From Bacteroidales bacterium (lineage in GTDB: Bacteria; Bacteroidota; Bacteroidia; Bacteroidales; VadinHA17), in contig JAUYBT010000057.1 of the NCBI GenBank assembly GCA_030692905.1, positions 1 through 20,574 of the forward strand: a DNA stretch of 20,574 nucleotides, given 5' to 3'. The position numbers were made by a program, and so were the translations under genes. The notes below the pieces were generated by a model. That model was given only the letters and a program-made list of their open reading frames with translations, had not been told where the DNA came from and searched no databases. Every line of letters begins with the position of its first letter. Positions within the stretch are counted from its first letter, which is position 1. Shown one piece after another: positions 7,794-15,914 of the stretch.

Positions 7794-9077
7794 ATGAAAA
7801 CAAAAATCATTCCAATTATTGGACTTTTATCCTTGATTTCAATAATCTTTTTTTCCTGTGAAGAAACTACCTATAGAGAATACAAGGGAAATGCGCCTGT
7901 TTATATGTCGTATGCAGATCTACGTATATCTATTAAAGAAGAGCAAAATGTGGATTTGAAAAATCCGGGTAAGATATATTTTAAGGATAACTATATTTTT
8001 ATTATCGAGGAGTTAAAAGGAATCCATGTGTTCGATAATAATAATCCCGCAGCTCCTGTTAAGAAAACATTTATTAAAGTCCCCGGTGTAGTCGATATGG
8101 CAATTTCCGGAAACATCCTTTATGCTGATAGTTTTGTTGATCTTGTGATTCTCGATGTTCAGGATGTTAAAAATATCCATGAAGTTGGCCGGGTTAGAGA
8201 TATTCTGCCTTATACTGTTCCTCCCACCGAAAATGAATTTCCGAAGGGTTTTATAGATAAGGAAAAGGGTTTGGTTGTAGACTGGGAATTAAAAACCATC
8301 AAAGAAAGGGTTTATAATAATTCTGATGTATATCCTGTATTCAAAACAGGTTTTGCTGGGATGGATAATTCATCAATCAAGACTTTATCATCGGGAGTCA
8401 GTAGTGGTGGAGTAGGAATTGGAGGATCGATGGCACGCTTCGGATTAAAGGACAAAGTTTTGTATTTGCTTGGCGGGAACACCCTTAAATTATTTGATAT
8501 TACCGTTAAAACAACTCCGGCTAAATTATTTGACATCAATCCGGGAAACGGAATTGAAACAATGTTTATAACCGGAAACAATATGTTTCTTGGAACCACT
8601 ACCGGTATGATAATATATGATATAACTAATCCGCAAACTCTTATCAGGAAGTCGACTTATAACCACATGCGTAGTTGCGATCCCGTGGTAGTAGATGATA
8701 CTCTGGCTTACATGACACTCCGTTCAGGAACAAATTGCGGAGGGACTATTAATTGCCTTGATGTTGTTAATATAAAAAATATTGTACAACCGTCGCTTGT
8801 CCGGTCATATCCTATGACCAATCCGTTTGGATTAGGCAAGGATGGTGACCTGCTGTTTATCTGTGATGGTAACGCAGGATTGAAGGTATATGACGCTTCA
8901 GATCCAAAAACTATTTCAAACCGTCTTATTTATACATATCCGAACATCAAAGCTTACGATGTCATCCCGATTGGAGATGTTCTTGTACTAATAGGAGATG
9001 AAGGACTCTTCCAGTACAACTATTCTAATGTTCAGAATATTACTCTTATGAGTTTGATTCCGGTGGTAACGGACTAG
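7794..9077 (+). CDS. LVIVD-repeat lipoprotein, predicted surface beta-propeller
   Basis: From the ATG at 7794 the product is 427 residues, with a lipoprotein signal MKTKIIPIIGLLSLISIIFF followed by Ser-Cys. Lipidation is predicted on that Cys, followed by EETTYREYKG. The TTG 21 bases upstream is in frame but would spoil the signal-peptide start. The mature part has repeated blades of the LVIVD type: IYFKDNYIFIIEELKGIHVFD, cut here as IYFKDNYIF then GIHVFDNNNPAAP, later MAISGNILYADSFVDLVILD, VLYLLGGNTLKLFDI, and LLFICDGNAGLKVYDASDP. Such proteins are common and functionally uncharacterised in Bacteroidota; binding or scaffolding at the cell surface is a guess. It faces the [FeFe] hydrogenase operon but is separated from it by a hairpin and 224 bases. 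Confidence 0.8.
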   Translation: MKTKIIPIIGLLSLISIIFFSCEETTYREYKGNAPVYMSYADLRISIKEEQNVDLKNPGKIYFKDNYIFIIEELKGIHVFDNNNPAAPVKKTFIKVPGVVDMAISGNILYADSFVDLVILDVQDVKNIHEVGRVRDILPYTVPPTENEFPKGFIDKEKGLVVDWELKTIKERVYNNSDVYPVFKTGFAGMDNSSIKTLSSGVSSGGVGIGGSMARFGLKDKVLYLLGGNTLKLFDITVKTTPAKLFDINPGNGIETMFITGNNMFLGTTTGMIIYDITNPQTLIRKSTYNHMRSCDPVVVDDTLAYMTLRSGTNCGGTINCLDVVNIKNIVQPSLVRSYPMTNPFGLGKDGDLLFICDGNAGLKVYDASDPKTISNRLIYTYPNIKAYDVIPIGDVLVLIGDEGLFQYNYSNVQNITLMSLIPVVTD

Positions 9078-9107
9078 GGTTTGGTTATTACCTAATATTT
9101 TCAAATT

Positions 9108-9164
9108 GAAAGTTATTAAGCTATTGGGTTATTAAGTTATTAACCCAATAACCCAATAACTTTC
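9108..9164. terminator. Large AT-rich inverted repeat, possible terminator of the lipoprotein gene
   Basis: Two 23-base arms (9108-9130 and 9142-9164) pair at 20 of 23 positions around an 11-base loop. A T-rich stretch (TTTCTTTATTTTC) overlaps and follows the right arm. The arms are built from short units of the type ATTGGGTT/AACCCAAT that also repeat in tandem (CCAATAACCCAATAAC). It begins 30 bases after the lipoprotein stop, which fits transcription termination. The low GC content makes it an unusual terminator, so it may instead be a small dispersed repeat. Confidence 0.5.
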
Positions 9165-9220
9165 TTTATTTTCATTCTAAATTAGAAACTATGACATTTG
9201 TAAGTTTTTTATAAAAAGTA

Positions 9221-9238
9221 TTGTTATTAATTTAACAG
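9221..9238. promoter_or_regulatory. Probable Rex operator upstream of the [FeFe] hydrogenase operon
   Basis: The site reads TTGTTAT-TAAT-TTAACAG, matching the TTGTTAA-N4-TTAACAA Rex operator form at 12 of 14 half-site bases. It is 64 bases upstream of the hydC ATG. A TTTG at 9197-9200 lies 18 bases before TATTGTTA (9219-9226), a loose match to the Bacteroidota promoter TTTG...TAnnTTTG. If that is the promoter, Rex would cover its -7 element. The promoter reading is weak; the operator is moderately supported by symmetry, position and the rex gene nearby. Confidence 0.5.
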
Positions 9239-9260
9239 CACTTTAAAAAACAGTTTTAAA

Positions 9261-9292
9261 TACCTAAAAATTTTATTTAATTACCTAAAAAT
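9261..9292. repeat. Pair of 11-base direct repeats (TACCTAAAAAT) 21 bases apart upstream of hydC
   Basis: TACCTAAAAAT occurs exactly at 9261-9271 and again at 9282-9292, a period of 21 bases or about two DNA turns, ending 9 bases before the hydC start codon. It could be a same-face binding site, or an element of the untranslated leader. No family is recognised, and AT-rich sequence raises the chance of coincidence. Confidence 0.5.
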
Positions 9293-9301
9293 CAAATAGA
9301 A

Positions 9302-9766
9302 ATGTATCAAGTAGGGAATCTAGTTAAGGAATTGTCCGACAAACACGGTCGCATGCGGGAGAGCCTTATGCCTATACTTCAGGAGATCGTACAAAAGCAC
9401 AATTATCTCACTGATGAGGCTATGGTTGAAGTTGCCAGGGAACTCGATATCTCAGCGGCTGAAGTTTACGGAACAGCTTCATTTTACACCTTTCTCGACA
9501 CTCAGGTGAAAGGCAAATATGTTATAAGAGTCTGTAAAACAATTACATGCTCAATGAAAGGGAAGAGTGATATTATTCAAACTCTTGAGGATATGCTTAA
9601 GATAAAAATTGGCGAAACAACAACTGACAAACAATTCAGCCTCATTGAGACTAATTGTATCGGGTGGTGTCATAAGGCTCCGGCTATTTTGATCAATGAA
9701 ATGCCTTATACAGAGTTAACCCCTGAAAAAGTAAGTACGATTATTAAAGATTACATGCAAAAATAA
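9302..9766 (+). CDS. hydC: NuoE-like gamma subunit of trimeric [FeFe] hydrogenase
   Basis: This 154-residue thioredoxin-fold [2Fe-2S] protein is like NuoE of complex I. The four ligands are C78-x4-C83 (CKTITC) and C119-x3-C123 (CIGWC), spaced as in the family. The helical N-terminus (LMPILQEIVQKHNYLTDEAMVEVA) and EVYGTASFYTF are also typical. In HydABC complexes this subunit relays electrons next to the flavin subunit. It is the first gene of hydC-hydB-hydA. The ATG at 9302 has no strong Shine-Dalgarno, as usual in Bacteroidota. The next gene starts 15 bases after its stop. Confidence 0.92.
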   Translation: MYQVGNLVKELSDKHGRMRESLMPILQEIVQKHNYLTDEAMVEVARELDISAAEVYGTASFYTFLDTQVKGKYVIRVCKTITCSMKGKSDIIQTLEDMLKIKIGETTTDKQFSLIETNCIGWCHKAPAILINEMPYTELTPEKVSTIIKDYMQK

Positions 9767-9781
9767 AAATCCGGCAAAATC

Positions 9782-10942
9782 ATGGAAAATAAAGGATTAA
9801 ATAAGGTTGACCTTATATTCGAAAAAATCGAACCAAAAGAGGTTCTGATAAAAGCTTTTAAGATGAGTAGTGCTGAGATAATTCAAAATATGCTGGATTC
9901 AGGACTTAAAGGGCGCGGAGGTGCGGGTTTCCCGACTGGTTTGAAATGGAAATACACAGCGGCCGAAAAGAGCTCCGAGAAATATATAGTTTGTAATGCC
10001 GACGAGGGAGAACCCGGAACGTTTAAGGATCGTGAGATACTCGAAAGAGTCTCTGATAAGGTTCATGGCGGAATGGCTATAGCCGGCAAGGCTATCGGTG
10101 CAAAAATGGGGATAGTATATCTGCGGGGCGAGTACAGGTACATGTTGCCAAAACTGATGATCGAACTTGATTCTTTTCATAAAATGATAAAAGAGATAGG
10201 TTACGATTTTAATATTGAGTACCGCATGGGTAGCGGTGCATATATATGTGGTGAGGAAAGTGCTTTATTTGAGTCGATTGAGGGGAAACGTGGTGAACCA
10301 CGTAATAAGCCTCCTTATCCTACGGTCTCGGGTGTCTTTGACAAACCAACCTCAATAAATAACGTTGAGACCCTTGTAACTGCCATGATGATAATACAGC
10401 ATGGTGCAAAAAATTTTACCCAATACGGAACAAAAGATTCAAGAGGATCAAAAGTATTTTCTGTATCAGGAGATACGCCAACTCCAGGCATATTTGAACT
10501 TGAACTCGGAATGACTGTCCAGCAGTTTGTTAATGTATTTGGTGATGGCGATACCAAAGCGGTTCAGGTTGGAGGCGCTTCAGGTTTTTGTGTTCCAAGA
10601 AAGAAATTCGCCGAAACTATCATTGGTTTTGAAGGTGTTCCAACAGGAGGATCAATGAAGCTTTTCAACAGCTCAAGATCAATGTACAATCTTCTTCATA
10701 ATTACCTTGACTTTTTTACCGAGGAATCATGTGGTCAATGTACTCCATGCCGTGTCGGTTGCCAGCAGTTGCTTAAAGGTGTTGAAAAAGTCAAGAAAGG
10801 TGAGGCCAAATCAACCTACCTGAATGAACTTATGAAACTGGCAGATTCCATGAAGATCGCTGCTAAATGTGGTCTCGGACAGTCAGTAGGAAATGCGTTT
10901 AAATCGATAGTTGGCAACTTCAGGGAAGAGATCATCTATTAA
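9782..10942 (+). CDS. hydB: NuoF-like NAD(H)- and FMN-binding beta subunit of trimeric [FeFe] hydrogenase (compact form)
   Basis: The 386-residue product contains the NuoF core: GRGGAGFPTGLKW (FMN loop), NADEGEPGTFKDRE (NADH loop), GAYICGEESALFESIEG, and a C-terminal [4Fe-4S] site ESCGQCTPCRVGC...CGLGQS. It oxidises NADH, or reduces NAD+, and exchanges electrons with HydA through iron-sulfur clusters. Well-studied bifurcating HydB proteins are about 600 residues, with an N-terminal [2Fe-2S] domain and a C-terminal 2[4Fe-4S] ferredoxin domain. Both are absent here, and the gene ends normally with its own stop 24 bases before hydA. The protein is thus a bare flavin core. This matters for whether the complex can bifurcate electrons to ferredoxin. 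Confidence 0.93.
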   Translation: MENKGLNKVDLIFEKIEPKEVLIKAFKMSSAEIIQNMLDSGLKGRGGAGFPTGLKWKYTAAEKSSEKYIVCNADEGEPGTFKDREILERVSDKVHGGMAIAGKAIGAKMGIVYLRGEYRYMLPKLMIELDSFHKMIKEIGYDFNIEYRMGSGAYICGEESALFESIEGKRGEPRNKPPYPTVSGVFDKPTSINNVETLVTAMMIIQHGAKNFTQYGTKDSRGSKVFSVSGDTPTPGIFELELGMTVQQFVNVFGDGDTKAVQVGGASGFCVPRKKFAETIIGFEGVPTGGSMKLFNSSRSMYNLLHNYLDFFTEESCGQCTPCRVGCQQLLKGVEKVKKGEAKSTYLNELMKLADSMKIAAKCGLGQSVGNAFKSIVGNFREEIIY

Positions 10943-10966
10943 TCATTTAATCAAAAACAGAGAATC

Positions 10967-12748
10967 ATGATAAATCTACTTATAAATTACCAGAAGGTAT
11001 CGGTTCAGGAGGGAACAACAGTTCTTGCGGCTGCCAGAAAACTGAAATTAAACATACCCACTTTATGTAACCACGATGACCTTTGTGTAGCAGGCAACTG
11101 CCGCGTATGCCTTGTTGAGCAAAAAGGAGCAAGAACCCTTATTGCATCATGTGCAACACCTGTATTACAGGGTATGGAGATACACACCAACACGCTTAAA
11201 GTACGTAATGCACGAAAACATGTTGTTGAACTTCTGCTCTCAGAACACAGAGCAGATTGTACAAAATGTTATAAAAATCAGAATTGCGAACTACAGTCGC
11301 TGGCAAATGATTTTGCCTTCGGCGACCATGTTTTCCTCGACCTTGTCGAAGATCATAAATATAATATCGACAGATCTTCACCATCCTTTATCAAGGACGA
11401 CAGCAAATGTATCCGTTGCCAGCGCTGTGTAAGGACCTGCTCTGAATTGCAGTATGTTTCCGCAATAGCTGTAGCCAACAAAGGTGCTCATCAGAAAATT
11501 TCATCATTCCACGACAGGCCAATGAGCCAAGTTGTTTGTACCAACTGCGGTCAGTGCGTAAACCGTTGTCCTACCGGTGCACTTGTTGAAAAGACATATA
11601 TCGACCAGGTATGGGATGCTATCTATGACCCGGATAAACATGTTGTTGTACAGACTGCTCCTGCTGTAAGGGTTGCTCTTGGCGAAGACCTCGGCTACGA
11701 CCCGGGTGAAAGGGTAACAGGAAAAATGGTAAATGCCCTCAGGCAACTTGGATTCAGCTCGGTTCTTGATACCGATTTTAGTGCCGACCTGACAATTATG
11801 GAAGAGGGCACTGAACTCCTGTTAAGACTGAAGAAAGCCATGGTTGACGGTGATAAGAAAGTCTCCCTGCCGATGTTCACATCATGTTCACCCGGCTGGA
11901 TAAAATTCATTGAACATAAATACCCCGAATTTCTTCCGAATCTGTCTACCTGCAAATCGCCGCAACAGATGTTCGGTGCACTGGCAAAAACATACTATGC
12001 CAAAAAACGCAATATCGATCCGTCTAAAATAGTCTCGGTATCGATAATGCCATGCACTGCCAAGAAATTTGAAGCTGACAGACCCGAGATGAGGGCAAGC
12101 GGATTCAAGGATGTCGATTACGTGCTGACAACCCGCGAGCTTGCTGTCATGATCAAACAGGCAGGTATCGATTTTAGGAACATAGAAGAGGCAAAATACG
12201 ATTCAATAATGGGCGATTCGACCGGTGCCGGAGTTATTTTCGGCGCTACCGGAGGTGTGATGGAAGCAGCACTACGTACTGCTTATGAGATCGTTACTGG
12301 TCGCGAAGTTCCGTTTAGGAACCTTAACATAACTCCTGTGAGAGGGATGGATGGAGTTAAAGAAGCTACAATTAAGATTGAAGGTTGTGTTGATGCCTGG
12401 AAGTTTCTTGAAGGCGCTGAACTGAAGGTAGCAATTGCACACGGACTTGTAAATGCCAATAAAATCATGAAGCTGGTGAGAGAAGGTAAAGCTCCTTATC
12501 ACTTCATTGAGATTATGGCATGCCCGGGTGGATGTATCGGTGGCGGCGGACAACCTATTCCTACAAACATGCAGATCAGGAAAAACCGTATGAAAGCCAT
12601 TTACGCGGAAGATGAGCATATGGTTCTTCGTAAATCGCACGAGAATCCCGAAGTTATTGCCATATATAAAGAGTTCCTTGAAAAGCCTAACAGCCACAAG
12701 TCGCACGAACTTCTTCATACACATTATGTAGAACGCGATAACTATTAG
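10967..12748 (+). CDS. hydA: Catalytic [FeFe] hydrogenase subunit HydA
   Basis: This 593-residue M3-type enzyme interconverts protons and H2. In order it has an N-terminal plant-type [2Fe-2S] domain (C34, C45, C48, C62), a His-Cys [4Fe-4S] site (H94, C98, C101, C107) and two ferredoxin clusters (C148/C151/C154/C158 and C191/C194/C197/C201). The H-cluster domain follows, with motifs TSCSPGW (C307), MPCTAKKFE and EIMACPGGCIGGGGQP. The C-terminal small-subunit-like tail is fused (KAIYAEDE...SHELLHTHY). The first H-cluster motif has serine where the textbook motif TSCCPGW has a second cysteine. The extra C-terminal [2Fe-2S] domain of some bifurcating HydA proteins is absent. Assembly needs HydE, HydF and HydG, which are not in this window. 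A strong terminator follows. Confidence 0.97.
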   Translation: MINLLINYQKVSVQEGTTVLAAARKLKLNIPTLCNHDDLCVAGNCRVCLVEQKGARTLIASCATPVLQGMEIHTNTLKVRNARKHVVELLLSEHRADCTKCYKNQNCELQSLANDFAFGDHVFLDLVEDHKYNIDRSSPSFIKDDSKCIRCQRCVRTCSELQYVSAIAVANKGAHQKISSFHDRPMSQVVCTNCGQCVNRCPTGALVEKTYIDQVWDAIYDPDKHVVVQTAPAVRVALGEDLGYDPGERVTGKMVNALRQLGFSSVLDTDFSADLTIMEEGTELLLRLKKAMVDGDKKVSLPMFTSCSPGWIKFIEHKYPEFLPNLSTCKSPQQMFGALAKTYYAKKRNIDPSKIVSVSIMPCTAKKFEADRPEMRASGFKDVDYVLTTRELAVMIKQAGIDFRNIEEAKYDSIMGDSTGAGVIFGATGGVMEAALRTAYEIVTGREVPFRNLNITPVRGMDGVKEATIKIEGCVDAWKFLEGAELKVAIAHGLVNANKIMKLVREGKAPYHFIEIMACPGGCIGGGGQPIPTNMQIRKNRMKAIYAEDEHMVLRKSHENPEVIAIYKEFLEKPNSHKSHELLHTHYVERDNY

Positions 12749-12771
12749 AACTAACCTAACCTTAAAAGAAG

Positions 12772-12797
12772 GCCGGCGATTATCACCGGCTTTTTTT
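12772..12797. terminator. Bidirectional Rho-independent terminator between hydA and the SNF2 gene
   Basis: GCCGG (12772-12776) and CCGGC (12786-12790) form a GC stem around a nine-base loop (which can itself pair GAT/ATC), followed by seven T on the plus strand. On the minus strand the same stem is followed by CCTTCTTTT. It sits 24 bases after the hydA stop and directly abuts the stop of the convergent SNF2 gene, so it can serve both. Confidence 0.88.
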
Positions 12798-15705
12798 ATC
12801 CGATTATGTTGAGAATCTGTTGTATATCTAAGTCTTTCAGTGGATTATTGCTCGATATAAAGGTATCGGCCAGCCTCGATTTTTTCTCCTGCAGTCTTAC
12901 TATCTTTTCTTCAATACTACCGCTTGTAATATACCTGTAAACAAATACACTTTTATCCTGACCTATCCTGTGGGCGCGATTCATTGCCTGCATTTCGGAA
13001 GCAGGATTCCACCAGGGATCAAGAATAAAAACATAGTCGGCTGCAGTGAGGTTAAGACCAACGCCTCCGGCTTTAAGCGAAATGAGGAATATCTTATTCT
13101 CCGGATCATTCTGGAAGCTGTTAACAATTTTTTCCCTATTAATGCTTGCCCCGGTCAACATCGTAAATCGCGTTCTTTTCTTTTTTAATTCTTCGGCATA
13201 AAGATCAAGATGTTTGACAAATGAAGAGAATACCAATATTTTATGTCCTTCAGATATAACACTTTCCATATCCTGAAGAACAGTTTCGAATTTGCCTGAA
13301 CCGAAAGCATAACCGTCATATGCCATTACAGGATGATTGGATATCTGCCTCAGTTTCATCAGCCCCTGCAATACCACAATAGAAGATTTTTCCAGACCAT
13401 TTGATTCAATGTTTTTAAGAATACTGTTTCTGACCGACGATTTTTCTTCGTCATAAACCTTAAACTGTTCCTCTGTCATATCGCAGAAAACTGTCTGCTC
13501 TGTTACCGGAGGCAGATCACGTGCGACCATCTCTTTTGTTCGTCTCAGAATAAATGGCTGAATGATCTTCCTGAGTTTTACTTCTTTTTCGTCATCTCCC
13601 ATTTTTTCAATTGGTTTTGCAAATTCTCTGCGAAAGAAGGAGAGGGTTCCAAGTAGTCCGGGGTTAACAAAATTCAATTGTGTCCAGAGATCTGTCAGAG
13701 AGTTTTCGACCGGTGTTCCTGTGAGGACAAGCTTAAAGTCCGATATAAGCATGGTAACTGTTTTGTATAACATTGAAGCTGGATTCTTAATTACCTGGCT
13801 CTCATCAAGAATGATATAATGAAATGAAAATGAACTTATTAAATCAATATCTTGTCTGATGGTATGATAACTCGACAGGATTATATCAAAATTTTGAAAA
13901 TATGAGGTTGACTTTTTTCTCTGGTTACCTTTGTAGCTGTAAACCATCATCTCCGGAACAAATCTTTTTATCTCATTTTCCCAGTTATAAATAAGCGATG
14001 CAGGCACTATTATGAGTGAAGTGAGTTTTGGTTCCGTATTGCCGAACAAGGTTAGATCAGATTGTGTTTCAAGTCTCTCCCCGGGGATCAGGTTTTCCTT
14101 GTTATGCTGAAGCAGGGCAAGGGTCTGAATCGTCTTTCCAAGACCCATATCATCGGCAAGGCACCCGCCTAATCCTGATGTCTGCAGAAAATCCAGCCAG
14201 TTAAGACCATCAGATTGGTATTGCCTCATCAGGCATTTCAGACCAGTGGGAGGCTGAAGAACCGGAATCTGATCGGGAACGAGTAATTTTTCGAGTTTTT
14301 CAAATCCCAGTCTTCCCTCATCGTTGAAAGTATCTGTGAGTAATGAAAAATGCTGTTTATGAATTCTCAGGGAATCTTCAGTGCTTTTCCCGAACTCAAA
14401 AATGTTTTTGTATTTCGAAAACCATGTTTCCGGTAATATAGCTATCGATCCATCAGGTAACTCATATTCCCTGATACCTCCCAGGATATTTCTTCTGAAA
14501 CGGTTAAACGGAATTTCCCAATCCCCGATTTTAACTATTGCCAGCAGATCAAACCAGTCATTTTCTATCCTGCTGCTCATCTCAATATTGACGGGCCTTA
14601 AATTGTAATTCAGATCAAGCCTCGATGTCAGAACAAACCCTGAATTAGTAATTTCGGAATAATTACGGTTCACAGTTTCTATCATTGCATACAATTCATC
14701 CTTCCGTTTACAGTCTGTAGAAACCGAAAAAAAATTAATATCATCATCCGAAAAACAGCCAAGGCCGCCTAATGTATCGCGGCATTGCTTTTCCCAATCA
14801 AAATCACGGTGGTATTTCCTGAAAATGAAATTCTCCCCTTCTTTTTCAAACGATGTAAAGGAGTTTGAGAGGTCGTTAGCGTAAATTTTATTTCCCTGAT
14901 AATTATATTTTAAGATCAGTACAGGGTTTCCTTTCATTCCTGTTTCAAGTTCAAGAATTGCTTCTTTTTCAGGAGTGAATTCGATTATTTCAAAACCGGT
15001 GCCTTCAACTTTAAAATTATTGACAGCATTCAGCACAAAACCACTGAAATATTTCAATTCAGTTTTTTTGGGAATCAGAATGTTTTCTTTGGACAGGAAG
15101 GGTTTCAACTTGGAGCCATCCACATCTGATACAAACAATATCCGGTGCTCTTCTCTGATCAGACATGGCGACATACAAAGAATATCGATAGAACTTCTTC
15201 TCATATCAATGAGCTTGCCTCCGGTTTCCAGACTGAGATTATAGGTGCTTTGTTCCTCATTTCTTGTGAATCTGAATACAGGTTCGGCATTATCATCACT
15301 CAGGTAAAGCTGATCTTCTAAATGAAGTGTGCCTGCCTTAGTCCGCTGAAAATAAACGGGAATATTTTCGTCTCTTGATATTGTAAGGCATTTATAAATT
15401 CTTCTTTCTATAAAGGGTCTGATAAAGTTCTCCAGCTTATCAGAAGTTACCTTTTCGAGAAATACCTTCACAGTACTATCTTTTGAAAACAGTTGGAACA
15501 GATTTCTGTCGGTATACTCATTGATGATCTTTACAACCTCTCTCTCTTCCGATGTGAGTTTACCTAATGTATCAATATTGGGAAATGGGTATAGGCATTC
15601 TGATAATTTATAATACTTTTTGTTAGGCTCATTTTGAATAATATAAGGTAATAGGACTGATCCCCATAACCTATGGTGGGTAAGTACAAGTGCAAAGAGC
15701 TTCAT
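12796..15705 (-). CDS. SNF2-family DEAD/DEAH-like ATPase (HepA-type helicase)
   Basis: From the ATG at 15705 (MKLFALVLTHHRLWG) the product is 969 residues; an in-frame ATG at 15774 would add 23 atypical residues. The C-terminal half holds all SNF2 motifs: ADDMGLGKTIQTLALL (I, ~residue 520), IVPASLIYNWENEI (Ia), LDESQVIKNP (II, DESQ, ~634), LVLTGTPVENSLTDLW (III), VFSSFVKHLDLY (IV), LKAGGVGLNLTAADYVFILD (V) and MNRAHRIGQDKSVFVYRY (VI, ~915). The ~500-residue N-terminal half has no recognised motif. Such ATPases translocate on double-stranded DNA and displace bound proteins; the bacterial relative RapA recycles RNA polymerase. No nuclease, methyltransferase or other defence partner is adjacent, so a housekeeping role is likelier than anti-phage defence. 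Confidence 0.92.
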   Translation of the reverse strand: MKLFALVLTHHRLWGSVLLPYIIQNEPNKKYYKLSECLYPFPNIDTLGKLTSEEREVVKIINEYTDRNLFQLFSKDSTVKVFLEKVTSDKLENFIRPFIERRIYKCLTISRDENIPVYFQRTKAGTLHLEDQLYLSDDNAEPVFRFTRNEEQSTYNLSLETGGKLIDMRRSSIDILCMSPCLIREEHRILFVSDVDGSKLKPFLSKENILIPKKTELKYFSGFVLNAVNNFKVEGTGFEIIEFTPEKEAILELETGMKGNPVLILKYNYQGNKIYANDLSNSFTSFEKEGENFIFRKYHRDFDWEKQCRDTLGGLGCFSDDDINFFSVSTDCKRKDELYAMIETVNRNYSEITNSGFVLTSRLDLNYNLRPVNIEMSSRIENDWFDLLAIVKIGDWEIPFNRFRRNILGGIREYELPDGSIAILPETWFSKYKNIFEFGKSTEDSLRIHKQHFSLLTDTFNDEGRLGFEKLEKLLVPDQIPVLQPPTGLKCLMRQYQSDGLNWLDFLQTSGLGGCLADDMGLGKTIQTLALLQHNKENLIPGERLETQSDLTLFGNTEPKLTSLIIVPASLIYNWENEIKRFVPEMMVYSYKGNQRKKSTSYFQNFDIILSSYHTIRQDIDLISSFSFHYIILDESQVIKNPASMLYKTVTMLISDFKLVLTGTPVENSLTDLWTQLNFVNPGLLGTLSFFRREFAKPIEKMGDDEKEVKLRKIIQPFILRRTKEMVARDLPPVTEQTVFCDMTEEQFKVYDEEKSSVRNSILKNIESNGLEKSSIVVLQGLMKLRQISNHPVMAYDGYAFGSGKFETVLQDMESVISEGHKILVFSSFVKHLDLYAEELKKKRTRFTMLTGASINREKIVNSFQNDPENKIFLISLKAGGVGLNLTAADYVFILDPWWNPASEMQAMNRAHRIGQDKSVFVYRYITSGSIEEKIVRLQEKKSRLADTFISSNNPLKDLDIQQILNIIG

Positions 15706-15914
15706 TTTTTTTCTGAACCTGTTTCCAAAATCCTGAATTTGAAATATACTGCAATGTTGGTTAATACCTATCAATTTTCAAAGCAATTATTTCTTAGATT
15801 TGTTATTAATAGCGAATTTTGGGTTGTCGAAAAAGCATACCACTTTTTAAACAGCCCCTTGGGAAGTGGGTGATTTTTAATATAGTAAGACTGAGTACTT
15901 GAATTTATTATTTT

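Noticed and set aside
11112..11432. 106-residue plus-strand open frame inside hydA
   Set aside because: Overlaps the hydA cluster-binding region in another frame; hydA is unambiguous here.
12272..12724. 150-residue minus-strand open frame opposite hydA
   Set aside because: Covers the H-cluster L3 motif and small-subunit tail in antisense; no start signals or family features.
12796..15705. SNF2 ATPase as part of an anti-phage defence island
   Set aside because: No nuclease, methyltransferase or other defence gene adjacent; neighbours are a hydrogenase operon and dinB.
15706..15914. Possible Rex site (TTGTTATTAATAG) or SOS box upstream of dinB
   Set aside because: Only one half-site matches Rex, with no symmetric partner; nothing resembling an SOS box was seen.
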